Numbered from the stretch's first letter, positions 25,759-35,151 are shown. The stretch is 64,000 nt of DNA from Erysipelotrichaceae bacterium (GCA_017539105.1 JAFYHQ010000046.1:44483-108482); one strand, 5' to 3'. Numbers and translations are program-made. The notes: a model not told the origin generated them from the letters alone.

Positions 25759-27675
25759 ATGACGAAATCTTTATTCGACAGAACGATGCTTGGCACAATG
25801 AAACTGAAAAACCGCATTTTCATGTCGCCAATGGGCACCACCGGTGAAGCCGACGGTTCCTACTGCAATGAAGGCATCGACTACTTCGAGGAGAGAGCCA
25901 AAGGCGGTGCAGCGCTCATCATCACCGGAGCCAATGTGGTTTCCACCAAGTATGAGCCTAGACCATGTACCGAACTCTCTGACTTCCATCACGTTGAAAG
26001 ACTGAATATGCTCATTGACCGCTGCCATCACTATGGCGCAAAAGTGTGCGTACAACTGTCTCCGGGCTTAGGCAGACAGCAGTTCACCGACCCATTCACA
26101 GCTCCGTACAGCGCAGGCAGCGTCAGCTCATTCTGGTTCCCGGATCTGATCTGCAAACCTTTCGAGGTAGAGGATATCAAATACCTGGTCGGCAAGGTCG
26201 GCTATTCCGCTTCTCTGGCGGTCAATGCAGGCGCGGATGCCGTGGAATTGCACGCTTATGGCGGCTATCTGCTGGACCAGTTCCATTCGCTGCAGTGGAA
26301 CAATAGGACTGATGAATATGGCGGAAGTCTGGAAAACCGCATGCGCTTCACGCTGGAATGCATCGAAGCAATCAAACAGAATGTTCCGAAGGACTTCCCG
26401 ATCCTGGTCAAGTTCACTCCGGTTCATAGAGTGGAAGGCTTCCGTACGATCGATGAAGGCGTTGAAATGGCCAAGATCCTGGAGAATGCCGGCATTACCG
26501 CTCTCCATGTCGATACGGGCTGCTACGAAGAATGGTTCCAGGCAATCACTACCGTCTACAGCAAAGACGCTCACAAGCTGGATGCCCAGAAAGCGATCAA
26601 GGATGTCGTCAGCATTCCTGTGCTAGGCGATGGCAAGCTGATCAAACCTGAAGTTGCCAAGAAGGCCATTGAAGACGGAATCCTGGATTATGTCGGTCTG
26701 GCACACCAGATGCTGGCAGATCCTTACTGGCCTGAAAAAGTCAAGAACAATCATCCTGAAGATATCATGCCTTGCGTGGGCTGCAACGAGTGTCTGCTTT
26801 CCGGGTTCTCTGGCAAGCACTACTACTGCGCCGTCAACCCGCTGTGCTACGCAGAAAAATCATTCGCCCTTCCGAAACCGGATGGCAGCAAGAAGAAGAT
26901 CCTGGTCATCGGCGGAGGCCCTGCCGGCATGACAGCAGCCATTACCGCCAAGAAGCGCGGCTGGGATGCGGAACTCTGGGAGAAAGAAGATCGTCTGGGC
27001 GGAACCTTGTGGGCAGCCGGCGGTCCGGACTTCAAGTCCGATGTCATCCGACTGATCAAAGCTCTGGAAGTTCAGTGCGACAAACTGGACGTTGAAGTTC
27101 ATCTGAACAAGGAAGCTACAGCTGAAAACGTCAAGGGCGGCAACTATGACAAGGTCATCCTTGCGGCAGGTTCTTCTCCGGCAATTCCGCCGATCGAAGG
27201 AATCGAGAAAGCCAAACTGGTCAGCGATTATCTGACTCATAAGGAAACAGTCGGCAAGAAGGTCGTCGTCATCGGCGGCGGTCTGGCTGGTACGGAAGCG
27301 GCTTGCGATATCGCGCCAAATGCCGAGGAAGTGACGATCGTTGAAATGCTGCCGGATATCCTTTATACTGCAGCTCACTGTTTGAACAATGATCAGCATC
27401 TCAGAAAGATGGTCAAGGAGCGTGGCGTCAAGGTCGAAGCCAGTGCCAAGGTCCTTAAGATCACCGACGATTCGCTGGTATATGAGAAAGACGGAGAGAC
27501 AAAGACTATCGAATGCGATACCGTTCTCAACGCAGCCGGATTCAAGCCTAACAATCAGCTTGAAGATCTGCTGGAAGACCTGTATGAGAATGTCGCAGTC
27601 GTTGGCGATGCCGTTTCACCAAGAAAGATCCTTACAGCCGTTCACGAAGCATATCACGCCGTTCGTGTCATGTAA
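25759..27675 (+). CDS. NADH:flavin oxidoreductase with Fe-S cluster (2,4-dienoyl-CoA reductase / enoate reductase / Bai type)
   Basis: A 638-residue cytoplasmic enzyme. Residues 1-330 form an Old Yellow Enzyme FMN barrel (M-S-P-M-G-T, V-Q-L-S-P-G-L-G-R, H-A-Y-G-G-Y-L-L-D-Q-F). A [4Fe-4S] cluster follows (C-V-G-C-N-E-C near residue 340 and C-A-V-N-P about 12 residues on). The rest is a FAD/NAD module with two dinucleotide motifs (V-I-G-G-G-P-A-G and V-I-G-G-G-L-A-G). The family reduces enoyl substrates, including bile-acid intermediates (BaiCD/BaiH) and dienoyl-CoA. The third cysteine spacing is one residue shorter than the usual CxxCxxxC. The start at 25759 follows AAAGGAG. Confidence 0.9.
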   Translation: MTKSLFDRTMLGTMKLKNRIFMSPMGTTGEADGSYCNEGIDYFEERAKGGAALIITGANVVSTKYEPRPCTELSDFHHVERLNMLIDRCHHYGAKVCVQLSPGLGRQQFTDPFTAPYSAGSVSSFWFPDLICKPFEVEDIKYLVGKVGYSASLAVNAGADAVELHAYGGYLLDQFHSLQWNNRTDEYGGSLENRMRFTLECIEAIKQNVPKDFPILVKFTPVHRVEGFRTIDEGVEMAKILENAGITALHVDTGCYEEWFQAITTVYSKDAHKLDAQKAIKDVVSIPVLGDGKLIKPEVAKKAIEDGILDYVGLAHQMLADPYWPEKVKNNHPEDIMPCVGCNECLLSGFSGKHYYCAVNPLCYAEKSFALPKPDGSKKKILVIGGGPAGMTAAITAKKRGWDAELWEKEDRLGGTLWAAGGPDFKSDVIRLIKALEVQCDKLDVEVHLNKEATAENVKGGNYDKVILAAGSSPAIPPIEGIEKAKLVSDYLTHKETVGKKVVVIGGGLAGTEAACDIAPNAEEVTIVEMLPDILYTAAHCLNNDQHLRKMVKERGVKVEASAKVLKITDDSLVYEKDGETKTIECDTVLNAAGFKPNNQLEDLLEDLYENVAVVGDAVSPRKILTAVHEAYHAVRVM

Positions 27676-27704
27676 GAGATTACTTCAAACAGATCACAGT
27701 ATAA

Positions 27705-27731
27705 AAAAGAGCCCTGTAACAGGGCTCTTTT
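27705..27731. terminator. Terminator after the flavin oxidoreductase gene
   Basis: AAAAGAGCCCTG pairs perfectly with CAGGGCTCTTTT over a three-base loop. The A-tract and T-tract on the two sides make it usable in both directions. Confidence 0.85.
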
Positions 27732-27849
27732 CATTTTTCTGTAAGCTTATAATGCATCGGCATCCGCAACCAAGATGGCTGTGCAAAACGACCCCCGCAT
27801 CCATATGCGTTCTTTTGTGAGCGCATGCCGAATACCTCAGTCACCTCCG

Positions 27850-28401
27850 CTACAATCCGAAGGATTCCTTTATCATCCTCGCGACCTCATCAGGTTCCTT
27901 CTCTGAATTATCGATTCTAAGATAGTTATCAAAAGGAATCTCTCCCTCATAACTGACACATCTGTGATTCTTGTCATCGTTGATCAGCCGCCGATTCGAA
28001 ATCTCTATGTCTCTTTTCGATGCTTTGTTTTTCAGCCTGTTTTCCGAAACGTTCCGTTGCAGTCTTATCTCTTGCGGTGCGATCAGTTCCACATAATAGA
28101 ATTCCGTTCCATATGGCTCAAATATGGATCTGACATGTTCAAGATAATCCCAATCAGACTGCATATCGAAATCCATCATCATGGTGTAGATCATTCCATC
28201 ATGATCCGATGCAGCAAAATTATGAAAGACAACATCCCGCAGTTCGTAGATGACTTTGCCATCAAAAACGTCAAAGATTTCTAAGACAGGTTCGATCATC
28301 ATATGATTGTGAAAAAGTCGAAGATCCGTGATCTTCATCAGCTCCTGGCCTACCGTCATCTTTCCTACTGCCGCATCCCCTATGATAAACACCAGTTTCA
28401 T
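27850..28401 (-). CDS. P-loop kinase-like ATPase
   Basis: A 183-residue P-loop protein. Walker A is G-D-A-A-V-G-K-M-T near residue 9. The following F-H-N-H-M-M-I-E-P motif and the overall pattern match small AAA_18/shikimate-kinase-like nucleotide or small-molecule kinases common in Bacillota. A lid-like R-N-V-S-E-N-R segment lies near residue 115. The substrate is unknown. The ATG at 28401 follows GAGGTGAGG. Confidence 0.75.
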   Translation of the reverse strand: MKLVFIIGDAAVGKMTVGQELMKITDLRLFHNHMMIEPVLEIFDVFDGKVIYELRDVVFHNFAASDHDGMIYTMMMDFDMQSDWDYLEHVRSIFEPYGTEFYYVELIAPQEIRLQRNVSENRLKNKASKRDIEISNRRLINDDKNHRCVSYEGEIPFDNYLRIDNSEKEPDEVARMIKESFGL

Positions 28402-28464
28402 TTGCCTCACCTCGATAAATCTGACTTGTTTCTTTTATTATACGAAACATGTTCCGTCATAAAA

Positions 28465-28490
28465 AAGAATCTATTTGGAAATAGATTCTT
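28465..28490 (-). terminator. Terminator of the 28.5-31 kb surface protein; related to the ssrA/small-RNA terminator
   Basis: AAGAATCTATTT pairs with AAATAGATTCTT across two bases, and six As on the plus strand give the U-run for the minus transcript. The 12-base arms are the same as those of the ssrA terminator (63663-63691) and differ only slightly from those of the two candidate small RNAs; only the loop differs. Confidence 0.8.
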
Positions 28491-28531
28491 GAAAAGCCTT
28501 GTGTCAAAGGGATCTTTATCCCTTCCGTATT

Positions 28532-30967
28532 TTATTCAACACCTGTCTTAGGGAATACGAAATTATCGGAATCCGGTTTTTTATTCCAGATCGCTTTGAA
28601 CTCGTGATTTCCGGTCACGGTATAACTGTCTCCGGCATAATATTTCGAACCTTGCCAGTAAGCAAAAGTATAGCCGTCTTTGCTTGGTTCAGGCATCTCT
28701 ATGACTGTTCCTTCCTCGCATTCGAGAGTATAAGTCGATTTGCCTTGGTAAGTACCACCATCCAAGTCGAAAGTAAGAGTGAACACTTTCACGACTTCTG
28801 CTGAAATCGTAACTGCCGAAGCAGGCATAATGAAGGTGTTGTCTTCGTTGACTTCGACCTTGTTTCCTTCCTCATCGGTGATCGTAATATCCTTTACGGC
28901 ATACCCCTCAACATCCTTCAATGTGATCGTTACGGTCTCACCGGCAGCCGCCTTTTCCGAATCAACGCTGAGGTAGTCCGATAAATCATCTGGAACACTG
29001 ACAGAATAATATCTGATAAATACTGCCGAGACTGTGACATTGGATGCAGGCATGTCGAATTCATAGCCGCTATCCGTTTCCGTCAGATCCACTTCAGTTC
29101 CATCGTCATCTTTCACGCTGATCGAGTCCAGCTGGCAGTCTTCCTCAGGACTGACAGTAAGGACAACAGGATCTCCGGCTTCGGCTTCATCAGCGCCGGC
29201 AGTCACGCTGCCGTTTTCGCTTTCATTGACAGTAATGGTATACAGTCTTACGACTGTGGCTGTAACCGTAACATCCGATGCAGGCATGTCGAAGGTATTG
29301 TTTTCATCTACTTCGACATTGTTTCCTTGCGCATCGGTGATTTTGATTTCTTTCACCAGATAACCTTCCACTTCGATCAGCTTGACAGTGACCGGTCTGC
29401 CGGCAGCTTCTTCTGTCTGATCGATCTCGATATAGGCTTTAGAATCCTCATCGATGCTGATGGAATAATATCTGGCAAAGACTGCCGTGACTGTGACATC
29501 GGATTCAGGCATGTTGAATTTATAGCCGCTATCCGTTTCCGTCAGGCTGACTTCATTCCCGTCGCCATCTGTCACGCTGATCGATTCCAGTTTGCAATCC
29601 GGATCTGGTTCGACAGTAAGCACGATCTCATCTCCGTTATTGGCTTTCAGTCTGCTGGAAGTCACTGAACCGTTTTCGCTGTCATTGACGGTAATAGTGT
29701 ATTTATTGTTATTGACGATCAGTACGTCTGTGGCATGGTTTCCGCTGCTGTCGACAATCGTCTTTTTATCTTCGCTGAGTTTTCCATTATCAGGTCTTTG
29801 GATGGTGAGTTCATCGCCAAGACTGATGCTATCCATGGAATAGATGCCGCTCTCACCGCCCTTTGCTGCGACACTTACGATACCGTTGCCGATGGTCAGT
29901 GTCCCCGCACAGGAAATGCCGATATCGGTTCCTTTGCTATCGACTTTCCCTCCGGTGATCGTCACTTTCTGGTCGGTATAGATACCTGAAGAGTTATCTC
30001 CGGAGCCGCTGGCTTCGATTTCGCCGCCGGATATGATGATCTCCTGTGTCGGCTGTCCGCCGGTCCAGAAAACGATTCCCTGACATGCGGCATCATGTCC
30101 TGTTGTCGGATAAGCCTTTGCGGTAATTTTGCCTCCGGAGATGGAGATGCCTCCATCGGCGTTGAGTGCAGAACTTCCATAGGTATTACTTGCGCCTTCG
30201 CATGTTACGCTGAGTTCGCCACCTGTAACAGTGATCGTATTATTCCAGAGAGTATGGATGCCATATCCATAATCTCTGGACTTGCTTACTACCTGGAGTT
30301 TTCCATCTGACATCGTGAAAGCACCCTCGGATATGCCGTCCGCATAAAGCCCATAAGAATCGATTGTCATATCGCCTCCGCTGATCACAGTATCTGCCTC
30401 AATGCCTCTGGAATGATAACTGTTGACCACATTGATTTCTACCGTGCCTTTGCTGATATTGACGCTTCCGCTTCTGAATCCGCTTGCGTCGCAAAGGACG
30501 CCTCCGGTCGATTCCGCTGTAATGTTTAAACTGCCGCCTTTGATACTGATTTTCGTGCCGGCTCTGATTCCCGCAAGAGTATCGCCACCCTTGACGTTGA
30601 TTGTGATGTTCCCGTCTTCTACCGTCAGGCTGCCGCCTTCCGCATAGATTCCATATACCGAAGCATTCAGCTTCGCATCGCCCTTGATGGTCAGATCGAG
30701 ATTCTTCGAATAAACCGCCTTTTGAAGTCCTGTGGGCAATGAAGGACTGGCAAACGTAAGAGTGCCGGTCTCCGGATCATATTTGGCTTTGCCTCCGTCT
30801 CGAAGAATGTCGTCTTTGTTGCCGGAAGTCACTTGGACGTTTCCGACCCAAAGATTGTAGCTTTCCGTTCCCTCGCCCTCTGCCTTCACTGTTCCATATG
30901 GTGCTGATACAAGCATCATCAGTGCTGCGATCAGAATGCTTTGGACTGTTTTTCTAAATAGTTTCAT
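28532..30967 (-). CDS. Secreted repeat protein with beta-helix-like region and FPKTG-type C-terminus
   Basis: An 811-residue exported protein. A signal peptide ends near A-E-G (residue ~30). Residues 40-410 repeat short glycine-rich strands (I-S-G-G, V-T-G-G, I-S-K-G) typical of carbohydrate-binding or adhesin beta-helices. Two near-identical 153-residue units (422-574 and 575-726) each hold two InlB/Big-like beta domains with the phrase D-M-P-A-S-D/N-V-T-V. A Flg_new/InlB B-repeat follows (727-795). The protein ends F-P-K-T-G-V-E, a sortase-like motif without the membrane helix and basic tail. Start 30967 has GAGGG. No other frame downstream encodes a tail, so it is probably released, or truncated. 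Confidence 0.85.
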   Translation of the reverse strand: MKLFRKTVQSILIAALMMLVSAPYGTVKAEGEGTESYNLWVGNVQVTSGNKDDILRDGGKAKYDPETGTLTFASPSLPTGLQKAVYSKNLDLTIKGDAKLNASVYGIYAEGGSLTVEDGNITINVKGGDTLAGIRAGTKISIKGGSLNITAESTGGVLCDASGFRSGSVNISKGTVEINVVNSYHSRGIEADTVISGGDMTIDSYGLYADGISEGAFTMSDGKLQVVSKSRDYGYGIHTLWNNTITVTGGELSVTCEGASNTYGSSALNADGGISISGGKITAKAYPTTGHDAACQGIVFWTGGQPTQEIIISGGEIEASGSGDNSSGIYTDQKVTITGGKVDSKGTDIGISCAGTLTIGNGIVSVAAKGGESGIYSMDSISLGDELTIQRPDNGKLSEDKKTIVDSSGNHATDVLIVNNNKYTITVNDSENGSVTSSRLKANNGDEIVLTVEPDPDCKLESISVTDGDGNEVSLTETDSGYKFNMPESDVTVTAVFARYYSISIDEDSKAYIEIDQTEEAAGRPVTVKLIEVEGYLVKEIKITDAQGNNVEVDENNTFDMPASDVTVTATVVRLYTITVNESENGSVTAGADEAEAGDPVVLTVSPEEDCQLDSISVKDDDGTEVDLTETDSGYEFDMPASNVTVSAVFIRYYSVSVPDDLSDYLSVDSEKAAAGETVTITLKDVEGYAVKDITITDEEGNKVEVNEDNTFIMPASAVTISAEVVKVFTLTFDLDGGTYQGKSTYTLECEEGTVIEMPEPSKDGYTFAYWQGSKYYAGDSYTVTGNHEFKAIWNKKPDSDNFVFPKTGVE
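28780..29702 (-). repeat. Tandem 459-bp coding repeat, two copies
   Basis: The segments at about 28784-29243 and 29243-29702 match at many positions; for example GCCGCTATCCGTTTCCGTCA recurs exactly 459 bases apart. Each copy encodes a pair of beta domains of the surface protein. Confidence 0.8.
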
Positions 30968-31171
30968 ACAAATTGCCCTCATCAAAAAGAAGATTATCAC
31001 TTAATCCACTCTTATTATATAGCATAATATAGCCATTAACATCACAGCATTTCCTTCAAGATGGAATGCCGATCGGATACAGGCATGAAACACAGAATCA
31101 AAAGCGGCTGCATACATGCCTTTTAAGAAGCGTGGATGTAACCGCCTGATTGCAAAATATCTGATTGTTTA

Positions 31172-31885
31172 CTATTTTGGCCTGACGTCTTCTTTTAAAG
31201 CTTCTGCTGCTTCTTTTTCCGTGATATAGCCATTATTGCACATCGTCTGCAGGACCCATTCCTGACGCTGTTTCGCCAGTTCGTAGCCTGTCGACAGCTG
31301 ATAGACGGAAGGAGCGTTTGGAAGTCCGGCCAGAATCGCTGCCTGAGCCAATGTCAGGTCGCTGCAGGAGACATCATAATATCCGTCAGCCGCAGCTTTG
31401 ATTCCCCAATAACTGTCGCCATAGTAGTTCATATTGACATACAACGCAAACAGTTCTTCCTTGCTGTAAGTCTTTTCCAGTTCAAACAGCACAAAGATCT
31501 CACCCATCTTTTCCTCGAGGCCATTCACATAACCGCCGAAGTAGAGATTCTTGGCGATCTGCTCGCTGATCGTCGATCCTCCTTCGACCATGCCCTTCGC
31601 CAGAAAATTATGATACAGAGCCCGGCATAGCGCAATGAAGTCATAGCCATTGCGTCTGAAGAAACGCTTATCTTCTACGGATATCACGGCATTGACGAAA
31701 TCCTCATCAATATCCTCGTATGCCACATAATCGCGATCGCCGGTATAAGCCGTAACCGCCGCTTCCAGGGGTTTCGCCTGCAGTTCTCTTTTGCAGCGGA
31801 CATATCCCTGCCAGAACAAGGTCGCGATCGCCGTCAGCAGACACAGGAAGAGTACGACCGCGACACTTGTCAGTTTCTTTTTCAT
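31172..31885 (-). CDS. mtgA: Monofunctional peptidoglycan glycosyltransferase (GT51)
   Basis: A 237-residue protein with one N-terminal membrane helix (SVAVVLFLCLLTAIATLFW) and a single GT51 domain. The catalytic glutamate motif is V-I-S-V-E-D-K-R-F-F, followed by G-G-S-T-I-S-E-Q-I-A-K-N-L and K-E-E-L-F-A-L-Y-V-N-M-N-Y-Y-G. No transpeptidase domain is present. It polymerises lipid II outside the membrane. Its start overlaps the end of the ABC permease gene by four bases, an unusual partner that makes it part of the Ytr-like operon. Confidence 0.92.
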   Translation of the reverse strand: MKKKLTSVAVVLFLCLLTAIATLFWQGYVRCKRELQAKPLEAAVTAYTGDRDYVAYEDIDEDFVNAVISVEDKRFFRRNGYDFIALCRALYHNFLAKGMVEGGSTISEQIAKNLYFGGYVNGLEEKMGEIFVLFELEKTYSKEELFALYVNMNYYGDSYWGIKAAADGYYDVSCSDLTLAQAAILAGLPNAPSVYQLSTGYELAKQRQEWVLQTMCNNGYITEKEAAEALKEDVRPK

Positions 31886-32637
31886 TCCAGATTCAGTCTT
31901 CGATCAAGGATGAACCAGGTCAATGCCGCATACAGGCCTGCACAGAAGATCGGCGGGATGATCATGATGAGATCATCGGTAAACACATGCGTAGGAGCTG
32001 TGAAGCGATCGCTCAGATTGACTAACCCAATCCACAGGAAAGAACGGAGCACACAGACGACGACCAGGAAAGCGACTGCGATCATCTTTTGATTCCTGCT
32101 GAACAGATGGCCTACCGCCATGGCGGCATAAATCAGACAGATCGAAGCGATCATTTCCAGCATCACGAACACGATGACCTGCAGGACAGTCAGCAGGACG
32201 TCCTTTTCGATCAGACCGAAAGCCTGGAATACTTCTCTGAAGAATTCAGCAACTTCCCTGATGCTTCCCATCACCGTTCCCATGATCAGCAGACACAGGC
32301 AAAGCATCAGCCCTTCGATCAAAGCCCAGATGATCGCATTAATCACCTTTGCCAGGATATGCGTCGACGTGCTTACCGGCAAAGCGAAAGACAGATAGCC
32401 TTCATTCTTCAGCAAGCCATGAGAGAATCTCGTGACCACGAAGAACACGCAGGCGATGATCGATCCATTCAAAGCCGCTATAAACAGGAACGCGAAAATC
32501 GCAAACAGTAAACCTTGATCAAAATGGAATTTAACCATCAAAGAAAATACCAGCGTTAACACGATCAAGGCGACATAGATCGGATATAAACTCCTGAACA
32601 TCGCTTTGAAATCATATTTCATCAGTTTTCCTAACAT
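31882..32637 (-). CDS. ABC transporter permease (ABC-2 type)
   Basis: A 251-residue integral membrane protein with six hydrophobic segments and the typical opening M-L-G-K-L-M-K-Y-D-F-K-A-M-F-R. It overlaps the ATPase gene by seven bases and the transglycosylase gene by four. The arrangement GntR regulator, ATPase, permease is that of YtrA-type transporters, which respond to cell-wall-active agents. The transported substance is unknown. Confidence 0.85.
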   Translation of the reverse strand: MLGKLMKYDFKAMFRSLYPIYVALIVLTLVFSLMVKFHFDQGLLFAIFAFLFIAALNGSIIACVFFVVTRFSHGLLKNEGYLSFALPVSTSTHILAKVINAIIWALIEGLMLCLCLLIMGTVMGSIREVAEFFREVFQAFGLIEKDVLLTVLQVIVFVMLEMIASICLIYAAMAVGHLFSRNQKMIAVAFLVVVCVLRSFLWIGLVNLSDRFTAPTHVFTDDLIMIIPPIFCAGLYAALTWFILDRRLNLE

Positions 32638-33326
32638 TTGAACACCTCCCTGAAATACTCATCGACACTCTTGCCGGTAGAATCACGCAATTCGTCGACA
32701 CTCTGATGAAGCACCACTTTTCCTTCCTTAAGGAAGATCGCTTCATCCAGGACACTCTCCACATCGGCAATCAGGTGCGTGGAAATCAGTACCGTAGCCG
32801 TTTCATCATAATTCGAACTGATCGTCTTCAGGATATAGTCTCTGGCAGCCGGATCGACTCCCGCAATTGGCTCATCCAAGAGATACAGTTTCGCATGTCT
32901 TGACATCGTCAGGATCAGCTGTACCTTTTCTTTCGTACCCTTGGACATCTTTTTCAAAGGCATCTCAAAATCGATATTCAGCGAATTCAGCATTTCCTGC
33001 GCTCTCTTTACATCGAAATCGCCATAGAAATCCTGGTACATTTCCAGCAGATCTTTCGTCTTCATCCAGTCCGGCAGATAGTTCCGGTCCGGCAGATAAG
33101 ACACCATGGCCTTGGTCTCGGGCGAAGGAAGTTCGCCACAGATCCTGACCTCTCCTTCCGTCGGAACCAGCAGTCTTGACGCCAGCTTGATCAGAGTCGT
33201 CTTGCCCGAACCATTCGGTCCCAGCAGTCCGATGATCCTGCCCTCTTCAAGATGCAGATCAACGTCATCCAGCGCTTTAATCGAACCATAGTACTTGCAT
33301 AAACCGTTGCATACCATTGTTTCCAT
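32631..33326 (-). CDS. ABC transporter ATP-binding protein
   Basis: A 231-residue ATPase. Walker A is G-P-N-G-S-G-K-T-T near residue 36. The signature motif is M-S-K-G-T-K-E-K, an atypical LSGGQ as in YtrB/BcrA-type ATPases, and Walker B is L-Y-L-L-D-E-P-I-A-G-V-D. It partners with the permease encoded next to it and overlaps the regulator gene by one base. Confidence 0.93.
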   Translation of the reverse strand: METMVCNGLCKYYGSIKALDDVDLHLEEGRIIGLLGPNGSGKTTLIKLASRLLVPTEGEVRICGELPSPETKAMVSYLPDRNYLPDWMKTKDLLEMYQDFYGDFDVKRAQEMLNSLNIDFEMPLKKMSKGTKEKVQLILTMSRHAKLYLLDEPIAGVDPAARDYILKTISSNYDETATVLISTHLIADVESVLDEAIFLKEGKVVLHQSVDELRDSTGKSVDEYFREVFKC

Positions 33327-33691
33327 TATTGTTTATCCTCCCATCTTTTGACGGCATCTTTGATCATCTTGTCATCCATGCCCAGTTTTCTCAGATTCGC
33401 GAACATCTCAGCGATATAAGCATCGCTGATATCGCTACGTAATTCCTCTATATCTTTCTCATCGATACTTACGAAACGGCCGCTGGTTCTTTCACTTTGG
33501 ACCAGATCCTGCCGTTCCAGTTCCGCAAAAGCCTTCTGTACGGTATTCGGATTGACTCCCAGTTCCATGGCCAGATCCCTTACCGCCGGCAGTTTATCGC
33601 CGCTGTGGTACTTGCCTGCCACGATATCGGCCTTCACGATATTGATGATTTGCAGATAGATAGGGATATCATCAGCAAATTTCCATGTCAT
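33326..33691 (-). CDS. GntR-family regulator, YtrA subfamily
   Basis: A 121-residue regulator. It contains the winged helix (D-I-P-I-Y-L-Q-I ... A-V-R-D-L-A-M-E-L-G-V-N-P-N-T-V-Q-K-A-F) and only a short C-terminal helix pair, as in the YtrA subfamily. It heads the operon, with AAAGGA upstream and a perfect palindrome just before the gene, so it is probably autorepressed and lifted by antibiotics or envelope stress, as known for YtrA. Confidence 0.9.
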   Translation of the reverse strand: MTWKFADDIPIYLQIINIVKADIVAGKYHSGDKLPAVRDLAMELGVNPNTVQKAFAELERQDLVQSERTSGRFVSIDEKDIEELRSDISDAYIAEMFANLRKLGMDDKMIKDAVKRWEDKQ

Positions 33692-33709
33692 AGCATAAAT
33701 CCTTTCTAT

Positions 33710-33721
33710 TGTATTAATACA
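33710..33721 (-). promoter_or_regulatory. Palindromic operator of the YtrA-like operon
   Basis: TGTATTAATACA is a perfect 12-base palindrome, with a half-site-like TGTGTTAATGTATTA just upstream. It lies about 20 bases before the regulator gene, in the promoter region. Confidence 0.55.
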
Positions 33722-33818
33722 CTAATACATTAACACATGAGAATACACCTGTCAAGCATAAAAAACAGAAGAGAGCATTCTCTTCTGCATAAGTATCTCC
33801 TGTCAGGATTGGCTTGTT

Positions 33819-34865
33819 TCAATACAGTGGGAAACGGATCCATGATAGGACAAACGGAGCCATGCAGACAAGCCATCCCAGAATCAGCATGATGAGATGT
33901 TTGGGCTCGGCATGAACAGCCACATATTCTCTGATCAAAGCGCTTGGCCAATAGTAGAATGCTACGCGGGAACCGATGCCGGTACATTTGAGTCCGATCT
34001 TCCGGCAATGCCTCAGCGCCCTGTAGACATGGTAATTGCTGGTAACTAAAGCGATGTATTCGCCATCCCCTCTTTCATCGATGATCTTCTTGGAATTGAC
34101 TAGATTCTCCAAAGTCGTCGTCGATGCATCTTCCGCAATGATCTTTTCTTCAGGAATTCCTTTGGAAAGCATATAGTCCGCCATGGCTCTTGCTTCGGAA
34201 ACGGTTTCGTTGTATCCCTGGCCTCCCGATGGGATCAGGATCGGCGGAGTAGGATCTTTCTGATAGACTTCCAACGCTTTATCGATCCGATCCGATAACA
34301 GTTTGGATACTCTGTTTCCATCGATCAGACCTGCGCCATGAATGATGATATAATCGAAATCCCGTTTTCTGGGAACGATATGCAGAAACAGCGTTTAGAT
34401 CATGAAGATCAGGAAAGAAACGGAAATATAGATCACCGATATGCTGAACATGGAAAAAGGAATGCCCAGGATATCGACCAACTTCATGAAAGTCGGATTC
34501 TCATTTGCGGCCAGCACCACGGATATCAGCGTCAGAAAAGTAGTGATCTCTCCGACACCGATCAGAATGCCAAAGAACAGAGACAACAGATTGGCTTTGC
34601 TTTTTCCTTCTCTTTTCAGCATGACGATGCCATTGTAGATAAGAAAAAACGGAACGATCAGAACCGCTGCAGTGAAAATCAGAAACAGAATGGCAAGCAC
34701 ATCGAACATGTATTCTCCTGCCGTATAAGCAAGGAAAAAGATCGTATGAAACAGTGCCGCGATCAGAAAATAACAGTTGCGATATCTGCTTCTGTCTTTC
34801 TTGAATGATACATAGAACAGGATCCACCAGAAAAGGACGATCCCGACTGGAATCATAATCTCCAT
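33819..34865 (-). pseudogene. YdcF/SanA-family membrane protein interrupted by an in-frame TAA
   Basis: Two segments lie in one reading frame. Codons 1-156 (34865 to 34398) encode four or five membrane helices and end F-L-I-F-M-I. A TAA at 34395-34397 follows. The same frame then runs open as T-L-F-L-H-I-V-P-R-K-R-D-F-D-Y-I-I-I-H-G-A-G to the stop at 33819, giving the complete DUF218 domain: G-A-G, S-G-G-Q-G, E-D-A-S-T-T-T and N-Y-H-V-Y-R-A. The downstream part has no ATG or GTG start. The intact protein would have about 348 residues, like other membrane-embedded YdcF proteins linked to envelope functions. This is a nonsense mutation, a base-calling error, or a readthrough site. Confidence 0.75.
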
Positions 34866-34907
34866 GCTTCAATTATATTCCAATTACAGACAGTTCGATG
34901 ATGAAAA

Positions 34908-34927
34908 AACTGCCGCAATGGGCAGTT
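34908..34927 (-). terminator. Terminator after the 69-residue membrane protein
   Basis: AACTGCC pairs with GGCAGTT over a six-base loop, with a run of As on the plus strand that gives Us in the minus transcript. Confidence 0.75.
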
Positions 34928-34935
34928 CATGAGAG

Positions 34936-35145
34936 CTACTGTTTTTTCTTGAGAATGCAGCCGATCGCAAACATGATTGCTGCCGGTATCAGAAAATATA
35001 GAGCATTCATCAGCACCCACACGGAATAAGGCGCAGAAGTGAAAGACGCAAGATATTTCTTATAATCAACGATGCTCTTGATAGCAAACACAATCACCAG
35101 AACAGCTCCGGCGTCATTGCATACCATTGCCAGTTTCTTTTTCAT
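34936..35145 (-). CDS. Small two-helix membrane protein
   Basis: A 69-residue protein with two hydrophobic segments (residues 10-25 and 43-63) and a lysine-rich C-terminus. No known family is recognised. It begins six bases after the TfoX-like gene ends and has its own terminator, so it is probably the last gene of the methyltransferase unit. Confidence 0.6.
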   Translation of the reverse strand: MKKKLAMVCNDAGAVLVIVFAIKSIVDYKKYLASFTSAPYSVWVLMNALYFLIPAAIMFAIGCILKKKQ

Positions 35146-35151
35146 GTTCCA

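Noticed and set aside
27732..27849. Possible short gene between the oxidoreductase and the P-loop kinase
   Set aside because: No open frame with a ribosome site and no clear structure was found in these 118 bases.
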